Positions 1 to 5,232 of a stretch of 9,940 nt of DNA are shown here, piece by piece. Source of the DNA: Ruminococcaceae bacterium UBA1741 (lineage in GTDB: Bacteria > Bacillota > Clostridia > Oscillospirales > Acutalibacteraceae); the NCBI GenBank assembly GCA_002315685.1, contig DCHX01000036.1, positions 1-9,940 of the forward strand. Reading direction: 5' to 3'. Numbering within the stretch: the stretch's first letter is position 1; every line of letters starts with the position of its first letter. Both the position numbers and the translations under genes were made by a program. Under the pieces are notes generated by a model, which had not been told where the DNA came from, did not search any database, and saw only the letters and a list, made by a program, of their open reading frames with translations.

Positions 1-113
1 TCCCATAGCATAAGCTAGTAAGGTCTCCGGTAGACTACCGGATTGATAGGCAACAAGTGTAAGCGTGGCGACACGTGTGCTAGGTTGTACTAATAGACCG
101 AGGGCTTGACCTA
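1..113 (+). rRNA. 23S ribosomal RNA, 3' end (partial)
   Basis: This is the last ~110 bases of a large-subunit rRNA gene; the rest lies upstream of the window. The signature is the strongly conserved block GTACTAATAGACCGAGGGCT (87-106) followed by TGACC, which matches the universal 23S 3' end (GTACTAATAGGTCGAGGGCTTGACC in many Firmicutes). Before it lies the domain VI segment with GATTGATAGGC and AAGTGTAAGCG. The mature 3' end is placed at about 112-115 by analogy, because the pairing 5' end of the gene is not in the window. No 5S rRNA follows before the terminator at 174. Confidence 0.95.
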
Positions 114-137
114 TTATTTCGATCCTTTGCATTCCCC

Positions 138-150
138 TTTGTTCAGTTTT
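138..150 (+). other. Possible 23S rRNA processing-stem arm
   Basis: The sequence TTTGTTCAGTTTT lies about 25 bases past the 23S 3' end. It is the reverse complement of AAAACTGAACAAA, a motif I recall as common in Firmicute 16S-23S spacers just before 23S (as in 'CTTTGAAAACTGAACA'). The two would pair to form the double-stranded stalk cut by RNase III during 23S maturation. The partner strand lies outside the window, so this is inference. Confidence 0.35.
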
Positions 151-173
151 TTGGGTGCGAGAAAATGTTGATT

Positions 174-199
174 ACACCGCTTTTTTGCGGTGTTTTTTT
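174..199 (+). terminator. Rho-independent terminator of the rRNA operon
   Basis: A perfect 7-bp stem ACACCGC (174-180) / GCGGTGT (187-193) encloses a TTTTTT loop and runs straight into a T tract (193-199). It lies 60 bases past the 23S end and would end the rRNA transcript. It also separates it from the XRE gene, which has its own promoter about 40 bases further on. Confidence 0.9.
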
Positions 200-222
200 A
201 TTTTATAACGAAAGCACAGTCC

Positions 223-237
223 CCTACTTTCCGTAGG
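223..237. repeat. Short inverted repeat abutting the -35 box (possible operator)
   Basis: CCTAC (223-227) and GTAGG (233-237) form a perfect 5-bp dyad with a 5-base spacer. It ends at the base before the TTGACA of the promoter at 238. A dyad in this position upstream of an XRE-type regulator could be its own operator. The arms are short enough to arise by chance, so this is a guess from position only. Confidence 0.3.
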
Positions 238-266
238 TTGACATTTTCATTGCCAAATTGTAAACT
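238..266 (+). promoter_or_regulatory. Sigma-A-type promoter of the XRE/desulfoferrodoxin gene
   Basis: A perfect -35 box TTGACA (238-243) is followed after exactly 17 bases by TAAACT (261-266), four of six matches to TATAAT. A start of transcription near 273 would give a leader of only about 13 bases, with the Shine-Dalgarno AGAGGTGG (273-280) almost at its 5' end. This supports ATG 286 as the translation start. Confidence 0.65.
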
Positions 267-285
267 GATTACAGAGGTGGCTAAA

Positions 286-873
286 ATGAATGCTTATGTT
301 ACAGGACAAATTATTAAAGATATAAGAGAGAAAAACGGAATTACTCAAAGTGAGCTGGCGCAAAAAATAGGCGTTACCGATAAGGCAATATCAAAGTGGG
401 AAACCTCAAAGGGACTCCCCGACATTACACTTATTGAGCCTCTTGCGAATGCGCTTTCCGTATCGGTTGCCGAGCTTATTTCGGGCGAACAAATTACCAA
501 CAAAAACCGTTCGGCGAATATTAAAAGAACAAAATTTTTTGTATGCCCGATTTGCGGTAATGTTTTGACTGCGCTTGGCGACACGGTAATTTCGTGTTGC
601 GGAATAAATTTGCCGCCGCTTGAACCTGAGGCAACCGACAAAGCCCACGAAATAACAATAGAAACGGTTGATGACGAAAGATTTATAAAAATTAACCACG
701 AGATGACAAAAACTCATTATATTTCGTTTTTAGCTTATCTTACCGACGACAGAATAAAGCTTATTAAATTTTATCCCGAGGGTAATGCCGAAACAAGAAT
801 TAAGCTTTACGGGGACGGATATTTGTATGTTTACTGCAACAAGCACGGTCTTATGAAACAAAGAATACAATAA
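286..873 (+). CDS. XRE-family HTH / desulfoferrodoxin (superoxide reductase-like) fusion protein
   Basis: 195 residues. Residues 5-66 are an XRE/Cro-CI helix-turn-helix (IKDIREKNGITQSELAQKIG, then VTDKAISKWETSKGLPDI), a sequence-specific DNA-binding domain. Residues 84-195 look like a desulfoferrodoxin. Its desulforedoxin Fe(Cys)4 site is CPIC (C87, C90) plus C104-C105. The superoxide-reductase Fe(His4Cys) site is H121, HEMTKTH (H138, H144) and CNKHGL (C184, H187), so all nine expected iron ligands are present. Two canonical features differ: the Lys normally just before the first His is Ala120 (Lys is at 119), and the usual HGLW is HGLM. The class is known as HTH-Dx-SOR. The protein may detoxify superoxide, sense it or iron as a transcription factor, or both; this cannot be decided here. 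The start is ATG 286 with AGAGGTGG five bases upstream. The in-frame GTG at 190 lies inside the rRNA terminator and is rejected. The gene stands alone between its own promoter and a terminator. Confidence 0.9.
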   Translation: MNAYVTGQIIKDIREKNGITQSELAQKIGVTDKAISKWETSKGLPDITLIEPLANALSVSVAELISGEQITNKNRSANIKRTKFFVCPICGNVLTALGDTVISCCGINLPPLEPEATDKAHEITIETVDDERFIKINHEMTKTHYISFLAYLTDDRIKLIKFYPEGNAETRIKLYGDGYLYVYCNKHGLMKQRIQ

Positions 874-877
874 AGAG

Positions 878-914
878 CGTATCTGTTAAGTGGGGTTTTA
901 CTTAATAACATACG
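878..914. other. Long hairpin in the 3' untranslated region
   Basis: Just after the stop codon, CGTAT (878-882) pairs with ATACG (910-914), and TGTTAAGT (884-891) pairs with ACTTAATA (900-907) with one G-T pair. A small internal bulge separates the two helices and an 8-base loop GGGGTTTT closes them. No T tract follows directly, so it is not itself a standard terminator. The next terminator begins three bases later. It may protect the mRNA 3' end or support termination. Confidence 0.55.
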
Positions 915-916
915 GC

Positions 917-946
917 ACAAAGAGGCGGTTTCCGCCTTTTTGTTTT
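917..946 (+). terminator. Rho-independent terminator after the XRE gene
   Basis: The stem AGGCGG (923-928) / CCGCCT (932-937) with a TTT loop extends outward through A-T pairs and one G-T pair to 917/943. The 3' arm continues as TTTTTGTTTTG. It ends transcription of the XRE/desulfoferrodoxin gene before the ttdA promoter. Confidence 0.85.
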
Positions 947-957
947 GCAAAAAAAGA

Positions 958-986
958 TAGACATTTTATGCTAAATGTAATAAAAT
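958..986 (+). promoter_or_regulatory. Sigma-A-type promoter of the ttdAB operon, with flanking repeats
   Basis: TAGACA (958-963, five of six matches to TTGACA) is followed after 17 bases by TAAAAT (981-986, five of six matches to TATAAT). Around the -10 box are a near-direct repeat, TAAATGTAA (972-980) and TAAGTGTAA (995-1003), and a dyad, ATGCT (968-972) / AGCAT (990-994). Either could be a regulator site, but the region is AT-rich and such matches are cheap. The ribosome binding site AAAGGAGAA (1002-1010) follows. Confidence 0.65.
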
Positions 987-1015
987 TAAAGCATTAAGTG
1001 TAAAGGAGAAAACCA

Positions 1016-1921
1016 ATGGATAGTTCTGCTAAACAAAGGTTTATTGACATTATTTCCGATTTTACCGCAACGGTTGGAATTTATCTTTCGGACGATGTCG
1101 AGGCAAGACTTTTCGAGCTTGCCAAAGATGAAAAGGAAGAGAATGCAAAAACAATGTACGGGTGCATTTTAGAGAATGTTAAACTTGCGAAAGAATTACA
1201 TAGACCGATTTGTCAAGATACGGGAGTTTTGCAATATTTTTTAGAGGTGGGAACCGACTTTCCTTACCTTAACGAAATAAAGGAAGTAATAATAGAGGGT
1301 GCGAGGAAGGCTACACTTACCACACCGCTTCGCCCTAATGTTGTAGAGCCGTTAGGCGAACATAACACCGGCGACAATGTGGGCTTTGATGCTCCGTATA
1401 TCGAGTACGAGCTTATACCGAACAGCGCTGATTTAAGGGTTAGAATGTATATGGCGGGTGGCGGTTGCTCACTTCCGGGCAGAAGTCAGGTTTTAATGCC
1501 GTTACAAGGTATAGACGGTATAAAGGAATATGTTTATAAAACCGTTGCCGAATGGGGAGTAAACGCATGTCCTCCGCTCTTTGTGGGTGTGGGACTCGGC
1601 ACCTGCGCCGCAACCTCGGCTATGCTTTCTAAAAAAGCACTTCTTCGCCCTCTTGGAACAAGAAACGAAAACGAAAAAGCGGCAAAGCTTGAAAAAGAGC
1701 TTGAAGACGGTCTTAACTCGCTTGGAATAGCGCCGTTGGGCTTTGGTGGAAGCAACACTGTGCTCGGCGTAAATATTGAGTGTGCGGGACATCATCCTGC
1801 AACCCTCGGCATAGGTATTACCACGGGCTGTTGGGCAACAAGGAAAGGCGATATGATAATACACGGCGATTTATCGTATGAGCTTTTGTCGCATAAAAAG
1901 AGTTTGGAGGGTAAAAAGTAA
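1016..1921 (+). CDS. ttdA: L(+)-tartrate dehydratase-type Fe-S hydro-lyase, alpha subunit
   Basis: 301 residues, close to E. coli TtdA as I recall it (about 303). With the beta subunit it forms a class I [4Fe-4S] hydro-lyase that removes water from L-tartrate to give oxaloacetate, or in the related fumarases interconverts malate and fumarate. The three expected cluster cysteines are present: C66 in RPICQDTG, C185 in NACPP and C272 in GCWATRKG. The segment MAGGGCSLPGRSQVLMPLQG (146-165) resembles the TtdA version (GGGCTLPGRS) rather than the GGGSEN version of many fumarases. This is why I favour tartrate dehydratase; fumarate hydratase remains possible, since the family is often misassigned. 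Start ATG 1016 has AAAGGAGAA five bases upstream. The stop overlaps the ttdB start by one base (TAATG), which suggests translational coupling. No tartrate transporter gene is adjacent. Confidence 0.88.
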   Translation: MDSSAKQRFIDIISDFTATVGIYLSDDVEARLFELAKDEKEENAKTMYGCILENVKLAKELHRPICQDTGVLQYFLEVGTDFPYLNEIKEVIIEGARKATLTTPLRPNVVEPLGEHNTGDNVGFDAPYIEYELIPNSADLRVRMYMAGGGCSLPGRSQVLMPLQGIDGIKEYVYKTVAEWGVNACPPLFVGVGLGTCAATSAMLSKKALLRPLGTRNENEKAAKLEKELEDGLNSLGIAPLGFGGSNTVLGVNIECAGHHPATLGIGITTGCWATRKGDMIIHGDLSYELLSHKKSLEGKK

Positions 1922-2499
1922 TGAAAAAGATACTTACTACTCCGATATCGTATGACCAAATAAAAGACCTTAAAATCGGGGACACGGTTTATCTTACGGG
2001 TATGCTTGCAACTTGCAGAGATGCGGGACACGCAAGAGTTGTAAACGATGGCGTGATGCCTAAACACATTGAGCTTAAAGAGGGCGCGATTTTCCATGCG
2101 GGGCCTATTGTGGCAAAGGACGAGTCGGGCAAGGAGTATATGGTTTCGATAGGTCCTACAACAAGTCGGCGTATGGAGTCGGTTGAGGCCGATTTTATCG
2201 AAAAAACGGGAGTGCGCCTTATTATCGGCAAGGGCGGAATGATGGATAAAACCGCAAATGCCTGCAAAACCTTCGGCGCAATTCACTGTGCATACCCGGG
2301 CGGTTGTGCCGTAGTAGCGGCAAAAGAGGTTGAGGAAATTACTAATTGCGAATGGCGGGATTTCGGTATGCCCGAGGCGCTTTGGATAATGAGGGTTAAG
2401 GAGTTCGGCCCGTTAGTTGTTTCAATCGACACAAAGGGCAATAACCTCTTTGAAAACAACAAAAAGCTTTATAATGAGCGAATGGAAAAGCTGATATAA
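1921..2499 (+). CDS. ttdB: L(+)-tartrate dehydratase-type Fe-S hydro-lyase, beta subunit
   Basis: 192 residues; E. coli TtdB is about 201. This is the partner subunit that completes the hydro-lyase active site. It opens MKKILTTPIS as TtdB does, then shows FHAGPIV (58-64), GPTTSRRMES (78-87), a KGGM turn (104-107) and KEFGPLVVSID (160-170) followed by TKGNNL. The GPTTS and KGGM blocks are hallmarks of the class I fumarase/tartrate dehydratase C-terminal domain, while the EFGPL-VSID-GNNL stretch is especially TtdB-like. The start ATG 1921 shares a base with the ttdA stop and is served by TTTGGAGGG (1903-1911) inside the ttdA coding end. Transcription ends at the hairpin at 2505-2534. The assignment to the family is firm; the exact substrate is not. 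Confidence 0.88.
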   Translation: MKKILTTPISYDQIKDLKIGDTVYLTGMLATCRDAGHARVVNDGVMPKHIELKEGAIFHAGPIVAKDESGKEYMVSIGPTTSRRMESVEADFIEKTGVRLIIGKGGMMDKTANACKTFGAIHCAYPGGCAVVAAKEVEEITNCEWRDFGMPEALWIMRVKEFGPLVVSIDTKGNNLFENNKKLYNERMEKLI

Positions 2500-2504
2500 A
2501 AATT

Positions 2505-2534
2505 ATATCCACCCAAATTTTGGGTGGATATTTT
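2505..2534. terminator. Bidirectional terminator between ttdB and dpaB
   Basis: TATCCACCCA (2506-2515) pairs perfectly with TGGGTGGATA (2521-2530), and the stem extends by A-T pairs on both sides. T-rich sequence follows on the plus strand (TTTT, 2531-2534), and the AAAAATTA before it gives a T tract on the minus strand. It lies between the convergent stops of ttdB (2499) and dpaB (2534), so it plausibly ends both transcripts. Confidence 0.85.
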
Positions 2535-3106
2535 CATAATATCACAGGTTCGATTTGTTCTCTTTTTAAGGCGTATTCTACCGTTTTCGGTATAAGCGAA
2601 AAGTCGCAAACGAGAGAGGTGTGCTTTGAGAACGGGTCATCCTGCTTATAGGGCACGAAGAAAATGTTTTTAGTGTTGTGGAGAAGTCCTATGTTCTTTG
2701 AACTTGCTCCCAAGGCATCGTTTGTGGCGATTCCCAAAACCACCGGCTTTTCGTTTCTCAGGTGTGCCTTTACCGCCATTGTAACGGGGGTGTCGGTAAT
2801 GCCGAGAGCCGTTTTTGCTATTGTGTTTCCCGTGCAGGGCGCAACCACTAATATATCAAGCAAATTTTTAGGGCCTATCGGCTCGGCTTGGTGGATTGTG
2901 TGTACTATTTCTTCGCCGCATATTTCTTCGACTTCTTTAATAAGGTCATCCCTTTTCATAAACCGACTGTCGTTATTATAAACTATATCGGACATAATCG
3001 GCTTAATTTTTATATCAAACTTTGCAAGCTCTTTCAGTGCGTCAAGCGACTTTTTTATTGTGCAAAAAGAACCGCAAAAGGCATATCCTAATGTAATTGC
3101 CTCCAT
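2534..3106 (-). CDS. dpaB: Dipicolinate synthase subunit B (flavoprotein-like)
   Basis: 190 residues; B. subtilis SpoVFB is about 200. DpaA and DpaB together convert the lysine-pathway intermediate hydroxy-tetrahydrodipicolinate to dipicolinic acid in the mother cell. The acid is then packed with calcium into the spore core, where it gives heat resistance. Subunit B has a flavoprotein (HFCD-like) fold: a glycine turn GYAFCGSFCT (7-16), APCTGNTIAK (89-98), ATNDALG (127-133) and VPYKQDDPFSK (151-161). All of these are recognisable in SpoVFB. The start at 3106 has AAAGGAGAA (minus strand, 3111-3119), which overlaps the dpaA stop. The gap of 11 bases to dpaA shows one transcript. Its TGA stop at 2534 sits at the edge of the shared terminator. 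Confidence 0.92.
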   Translation of the reverse strand: MEAITLGYAFCGSFCTIKKSLDALKELAKFDIKIKPIMSDIVYNNDSRFMKRDDLIKEVEEICGEEIVHTIHQAEPIGPKNLLDILVVAPCTGNTIAKTALGITDTPVTMAVKAHLRNEKPVVLGIATNDALGASSKNIGLLHNTKNIFFVPYKQDDPFSKHTSLVCDFSLIPKTVEYALKREQIEPVIL

Positions 3107-3117
3107 ATTTTTCTCCT

Positions 3118-3906
3118 TTATCTGTTTTTGATAAGTTGAATTACGGTGTCGGCGTAAATTTTGCCTGCCGTTTCGGGCGAATATTTCGCGGGGATTCCCG
3201 AAAGCTTATATGCACGAATGCCTTTAAGCTTCGCCTTTTCAAAGTCTATACAGCCCTTTGAGGACAAATCTATCAAAAGCTTATCTTTTAACAATTCGGG
3301 ATTTTCAAAGAGCGGAATGTCGATAGTATTATAAATTATATCGAAACGGGGAACAGAGTTTGTTACAAGACTTGTATCTATATATTCGATACCCTGCGTG
3401 TCAAGAATTGCAAAATCGGCTTGTTTTCTTGCGCTGACGGTTAGGTTACAGCCGAAATTTTTAAGTCTTGTCGCCAAAACCTTACCCACTCTGCCAAAGC
3501 CGATTATAAGAATATTTGATTTCCAAAGGGTAAAGGGCGTATGCTCAATAGCAAACGAAACAGCCCCCTCGGCAGTAGGAACGGCATTTAGATAGGCATA
3601 ACTGTCAAGCGACAAAATATCGGTATAATCAAGCCCCGAAAACTCATAACCGCCCGAAATAATATACTTGTTTTCAGCCTTTTCCTTTAACTCATCAAGA
3701 TAGATGGTTTTACTCGTTCTCGGACAAAAAACACAAACATTATCTTTTGTAGAAGGAACGGGCAAAAGAACAATATCGGCGTTTTCGACTTTTCCGTTAT
3801 CGTTTTCAAAAAGTCCGTTCGAGGAAACATCATATCCGTAATTTTTAAGAATATTAAAGGCGGTGATACTTCTCGTATCTCCGCCTAACATTAAAATTTT
3901 CTCCAT
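3118..3906 (-). CDS. dpaA: Dipicolinate synthase subunit A (NAD(P)-binding)
   Basis: 262 residues, shorter than the roughly 297 I recall for B. subtilis SpoVFA; the shortfall is mostly in the N-terminal half. It is the dehydrogenase-like subunit that makes dipicolinic acid during sporulation, acting with DpaB. It starts with a Rossmann-like strand-turn MEKILMLGGDTRS. The block LNAVPTAEGAVSFAIEHTPF (106-125) matches SpoVFA 'NSIPTVEGTIMLAIQHT'. A nucleotide-binding loop IIGFGRVGKVLATRL follows (GFGRVG 136-141), and the C-terminal IPAKYSPETAGKI resembles 'LPGIVAPKTAGQI'. The start at 3906 has a weak GGGTG site (CGGGTG at 3912-3917, minus strand) like that of cca. A possible sporulation promoter lies at 3956-3982. 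The pair places the organism among spore-formers, or recent descendants of them. Confidence 0.93.
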   Translation of the reverse strand: MEKILMLGGDTRSITAFNILKNYGYDVSSNGLFENDNGKVENADIVLLPVPSTKDNVCVFCPRTSKTIYLDELKEKAENKYIISGGYEFSGLDYTDILSLDSYAYLNAVPTAEGAVSFAIEHTPFTLWKSNILIIGFGRVGKVLATRLKNFGCNLTVSARKQADFAILDTQGIEYIDTSLVTNSVPRFDIIYNTIDIPLFENPELLKDKLLIDLSSKGCIDFEKAKLKGIRAYKLSGIPAKYSPETAGKIYADTVIQLIKNR

Positions 3907-3920
3907 ATTTACACCCGAAA

Positions 3921-3968
3921 ATAAAAAATGTTAAGCGCCACAATGCAACTTACTACATTTTATGGCGC
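3921..3968 (-). terminator. Probable terminator of cca (minus strand)
   Basis: On the minus strand TTGCGCCATA... forms a stem with TGGCGC: GCGCCA and TGGCGC lie at 3963-3968 and 3935-3940 on the plus strand. The loop is long (22 bases) but contains a second weak pairing, CATT/AATG. The descending arm is followed by TTAACATTTTTTATTTT, a T-rich tail. It lies ten bases past the cca stop. The long loop lowers confidence, and read-through into dpaA is possible. Confidence 0.55.
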
Positions 3969-3982
3969 AAAACAATCTTAGT
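3956..3982 (-). promoter_or_regulatory. Candidate mother-cell (sigma-K-like) promoter for dpaA
   Basis: On the minus strand, AC (3981-3982, just inside the cca 3' end) is followed after 16 bases by CATAAAATG (3956-3964). The remembered sigma-K consensus is AC, 16 bases, CATAnnnTA, so there is one mismatch in the last pair. Transcription would start some 40 bases before dpaA. Dipicolinate synthase genes are known to be expressed in the mother cell under sigma-K in Bacillus, which makes the match plausible. The consensus is short, so chance is possible. Confidence 0.35.
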
Positions 3983-5144
3983 TACTTTTATTTATAAGTT
4001 TTAAGAGGGCTTCTTTTTGATTAAGAATAGGGTTTTCCCGCACCTTTTCGCAAAGCAAATTAAGTGTGTTTCCGATTTCGTCGCCTTTAAGACCGAGCAA
4101 AAGGAGGTCTTCGCCCTTTATTTTAAGGTGCGATATTTTATAAGGCTCGGCAGATTTTATTATCCTTTCGCATTTTTGCTTTATGTTATCATAGCTTTTC
4201 TTTTGAACGGCACTTTTGTAATCGCAAAGGGACAGTAAAATGTCCTTATTTGCAATAGAAAGCGCAAGTTTAATTTGGGGGTCGCTGCTTTTTTCGGTTA
4301 TAAACATAAGACTTTCCAAAGAACTGAAAAAACGCTTTTGTTTGTTAGAAAGTTTAAAATTGTTTACAACGGTATAAAAATCGCACTCACAAAGCTTCAA
4401 GAGGGCAAAAAGCCTTAAATCCTCGCTGTCGGGAAGGCTTGATATTACCGATAAATCAGGGCAGTTTTTTATGCCGAAAGAGGCAAGACCGCCTTTTTTA
4501 ATAAGCGGTTTTAAGGCGTTGACATTTTCTCCCGTAACCGCCTTTTTAAGCTCTGCCGAAACCCGTTCGGCGCTTATGTGTTTTAGGTTGTCGCAAAGTG
4601 AAAGTGCGCAATTTTTTGTCTTTCGTTCTATCTTGAAATTAAGGGTAGAAGCAAAACGGAAAAGTCGCAAAATTCTAAGGGCATCCTCTGAAAATCTAAC
4701 ATTTGGGTTGCCTACGGCACGAAGAATTTTCCTGTCCAAATCGGTTTTTCCGCCGAAGCAGTCAACAAGCCCAAAATCTTCGTTATACGCCATAGCATTT
4801 ATTGTAAAATCACGCCTTGACAAATCCTCCTTAATATCGGTTACAAAGCTTACACTTGTAGGTCTTCTCATATCGTCATAACCGCTTTCGGTGCGGTAGG
4901 TTGTAACCTCAAAGGGTTTGTTGTTGATAATTACCGTAACCGTACCGTGCTTAATGCCCGTATCGACGGTTTTTTCAAAAAGAGCCTTCGTTTGTTCGGG
5001 GAGGGCATTTGTGGTAATGTCGTAATCGTTAGGACTTTTGCCGAGTAATAAGTCCCTTACGCATCCGCCCACAATAAATGCCTCAAATCCGTGGGTTTTA
5101 AGGATTTTAATTATTTTTAAGGCGTCGTTTGGAATTTTTTGCAT
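3978..5144 (-). CDS. cca: CCA tRNA nucleotidyltransferase (class II)
   Basis: 388 residues. It adds or repairs the 3' CCA of tRNAs from CTP and ATP without a nucleic-acid template, in the cytoplasm. Class II nucleotidyltransferase motifs appear in order. Motif A is VGGCVRDLLLGKSPNDYDIT, with metal ligands D40 and D42. The flexible loop YRTESGYDDMRRP (83-95) comes next, then motif B RRDFTINAMAY (110-120), motif C DLDRKILRAVGNPNVRFSED (135-154) and motif D EDALRILR (153-160), whose E, D and R act as the nucleotide template. The flexible loop argues for full CCA addition; enzymes that add only CC lack it, and poly(A) polymerases are related. The start at 5144 has GGGTGA (minus strand, 5149-5154), which pairs with the CCAC part of the anti-Shine-Dalgarno. 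It is divergent from murC; the AT-rich 88-base gap must hold its promoter, but I could not fix boxes for it. Confidence 0.95.
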   Translation of the reverse strand: MQKIPNDALKIIKILKTHGFEAFIVGGCVRDLLLGKSPNDYDITTNALPEQTKALFEKTVDTGIKHGTVTVIINNKPFEVTTYRTESGYDDMRRPTSVSFVTDIKEDLSRRDFTINAMAYNEDFGLVDCFGGKTDLDRKILRAVGNPNVRFSEDALRILRLFRFASTLNFKIERKTKNCALSLCDNLKHISAERVSAELKKAVTGENVNALKPLIKKGGLASFGIKNCPDLSVISSLPDSEDLRLFALLKLCECDFYTVVNNFKLSNKQKRFFSSLESLMFITEKSSDPQIKLALSIANKDILLSLCDYKSAVQKKSYDNIKQKCERIIKSAEPYKISHLKIKGEDLLLLGLKGDEIGNTLNLLCEKVRENPILNQKEALLKLINKSN

Positions 5145-5171
5145 TTTTTCACCCGATTCGTAATAAAATAG

Positions 5172-5200
5172 TTTTAATTTTTATAAATATATGGTAAAAT
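5172..5200 (+). promoter_or_regulatory. Extended -10 promoter for the murC operon
   Basis: TGGTAAAAT (5192-5200) is an extended -10: TG, one base, then TAAAAT (5195-5200). The -35 region at the right distance (17 bases) is TTTTAA (5172-5177), a poor match, which extended -10 promoters tolerate. It would give a leader of about 25 bases before GTG 5233, with AAGGGG (5219-5224) as ribosome binding site. The cca promoter must lie in the same AT-rich stretch on the other strand. Confidence 0.55.
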
Positions 5201-5232
5201 AATTATTTAGAAATATATAAGGGGTAGTTTTT

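Noticed and set aside
113..173. 5S rRNA or tRNA after 23S
   Set aside because: The stretch is about 60 bases, too short for either a 5S or a full tRNA, and lacks any conserved tRNA arm such as GTTCRANTC.
190..285. Longer N-terminus of the XRE fusion starting at GTG 190
   Set aside because: The GTG lies inside the rRNA terminator stem, has no ribosome binding site, and precedes the promoter at 238-266. The added 32 residues do not look like protein; ATG 286 has AGAGGTGG at the right distance.
878..946. CRISPR repeat, transposon end or attachment site
   Set aside because: The two hairpins differ in sequence, do not recur in the window, and there is no target duplication, recombinase gene or spacer pattern nearby.
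1502..1864. Minus-strand open frame opposite ttdA
   Set aside because: It is wholly inside a gene with clear family motifs on the plus strand, has no plausible start site, and its translation is low-complexity and matches no fold I recognise.
1016..2499. Split or frameshifted single-chain fumarase
   Set aside because: Both frames have their own start and ribosome binding site, the one-base TAATG overlap is a normal coupling arrangement, and two-subunit enzymes of this class are standard.
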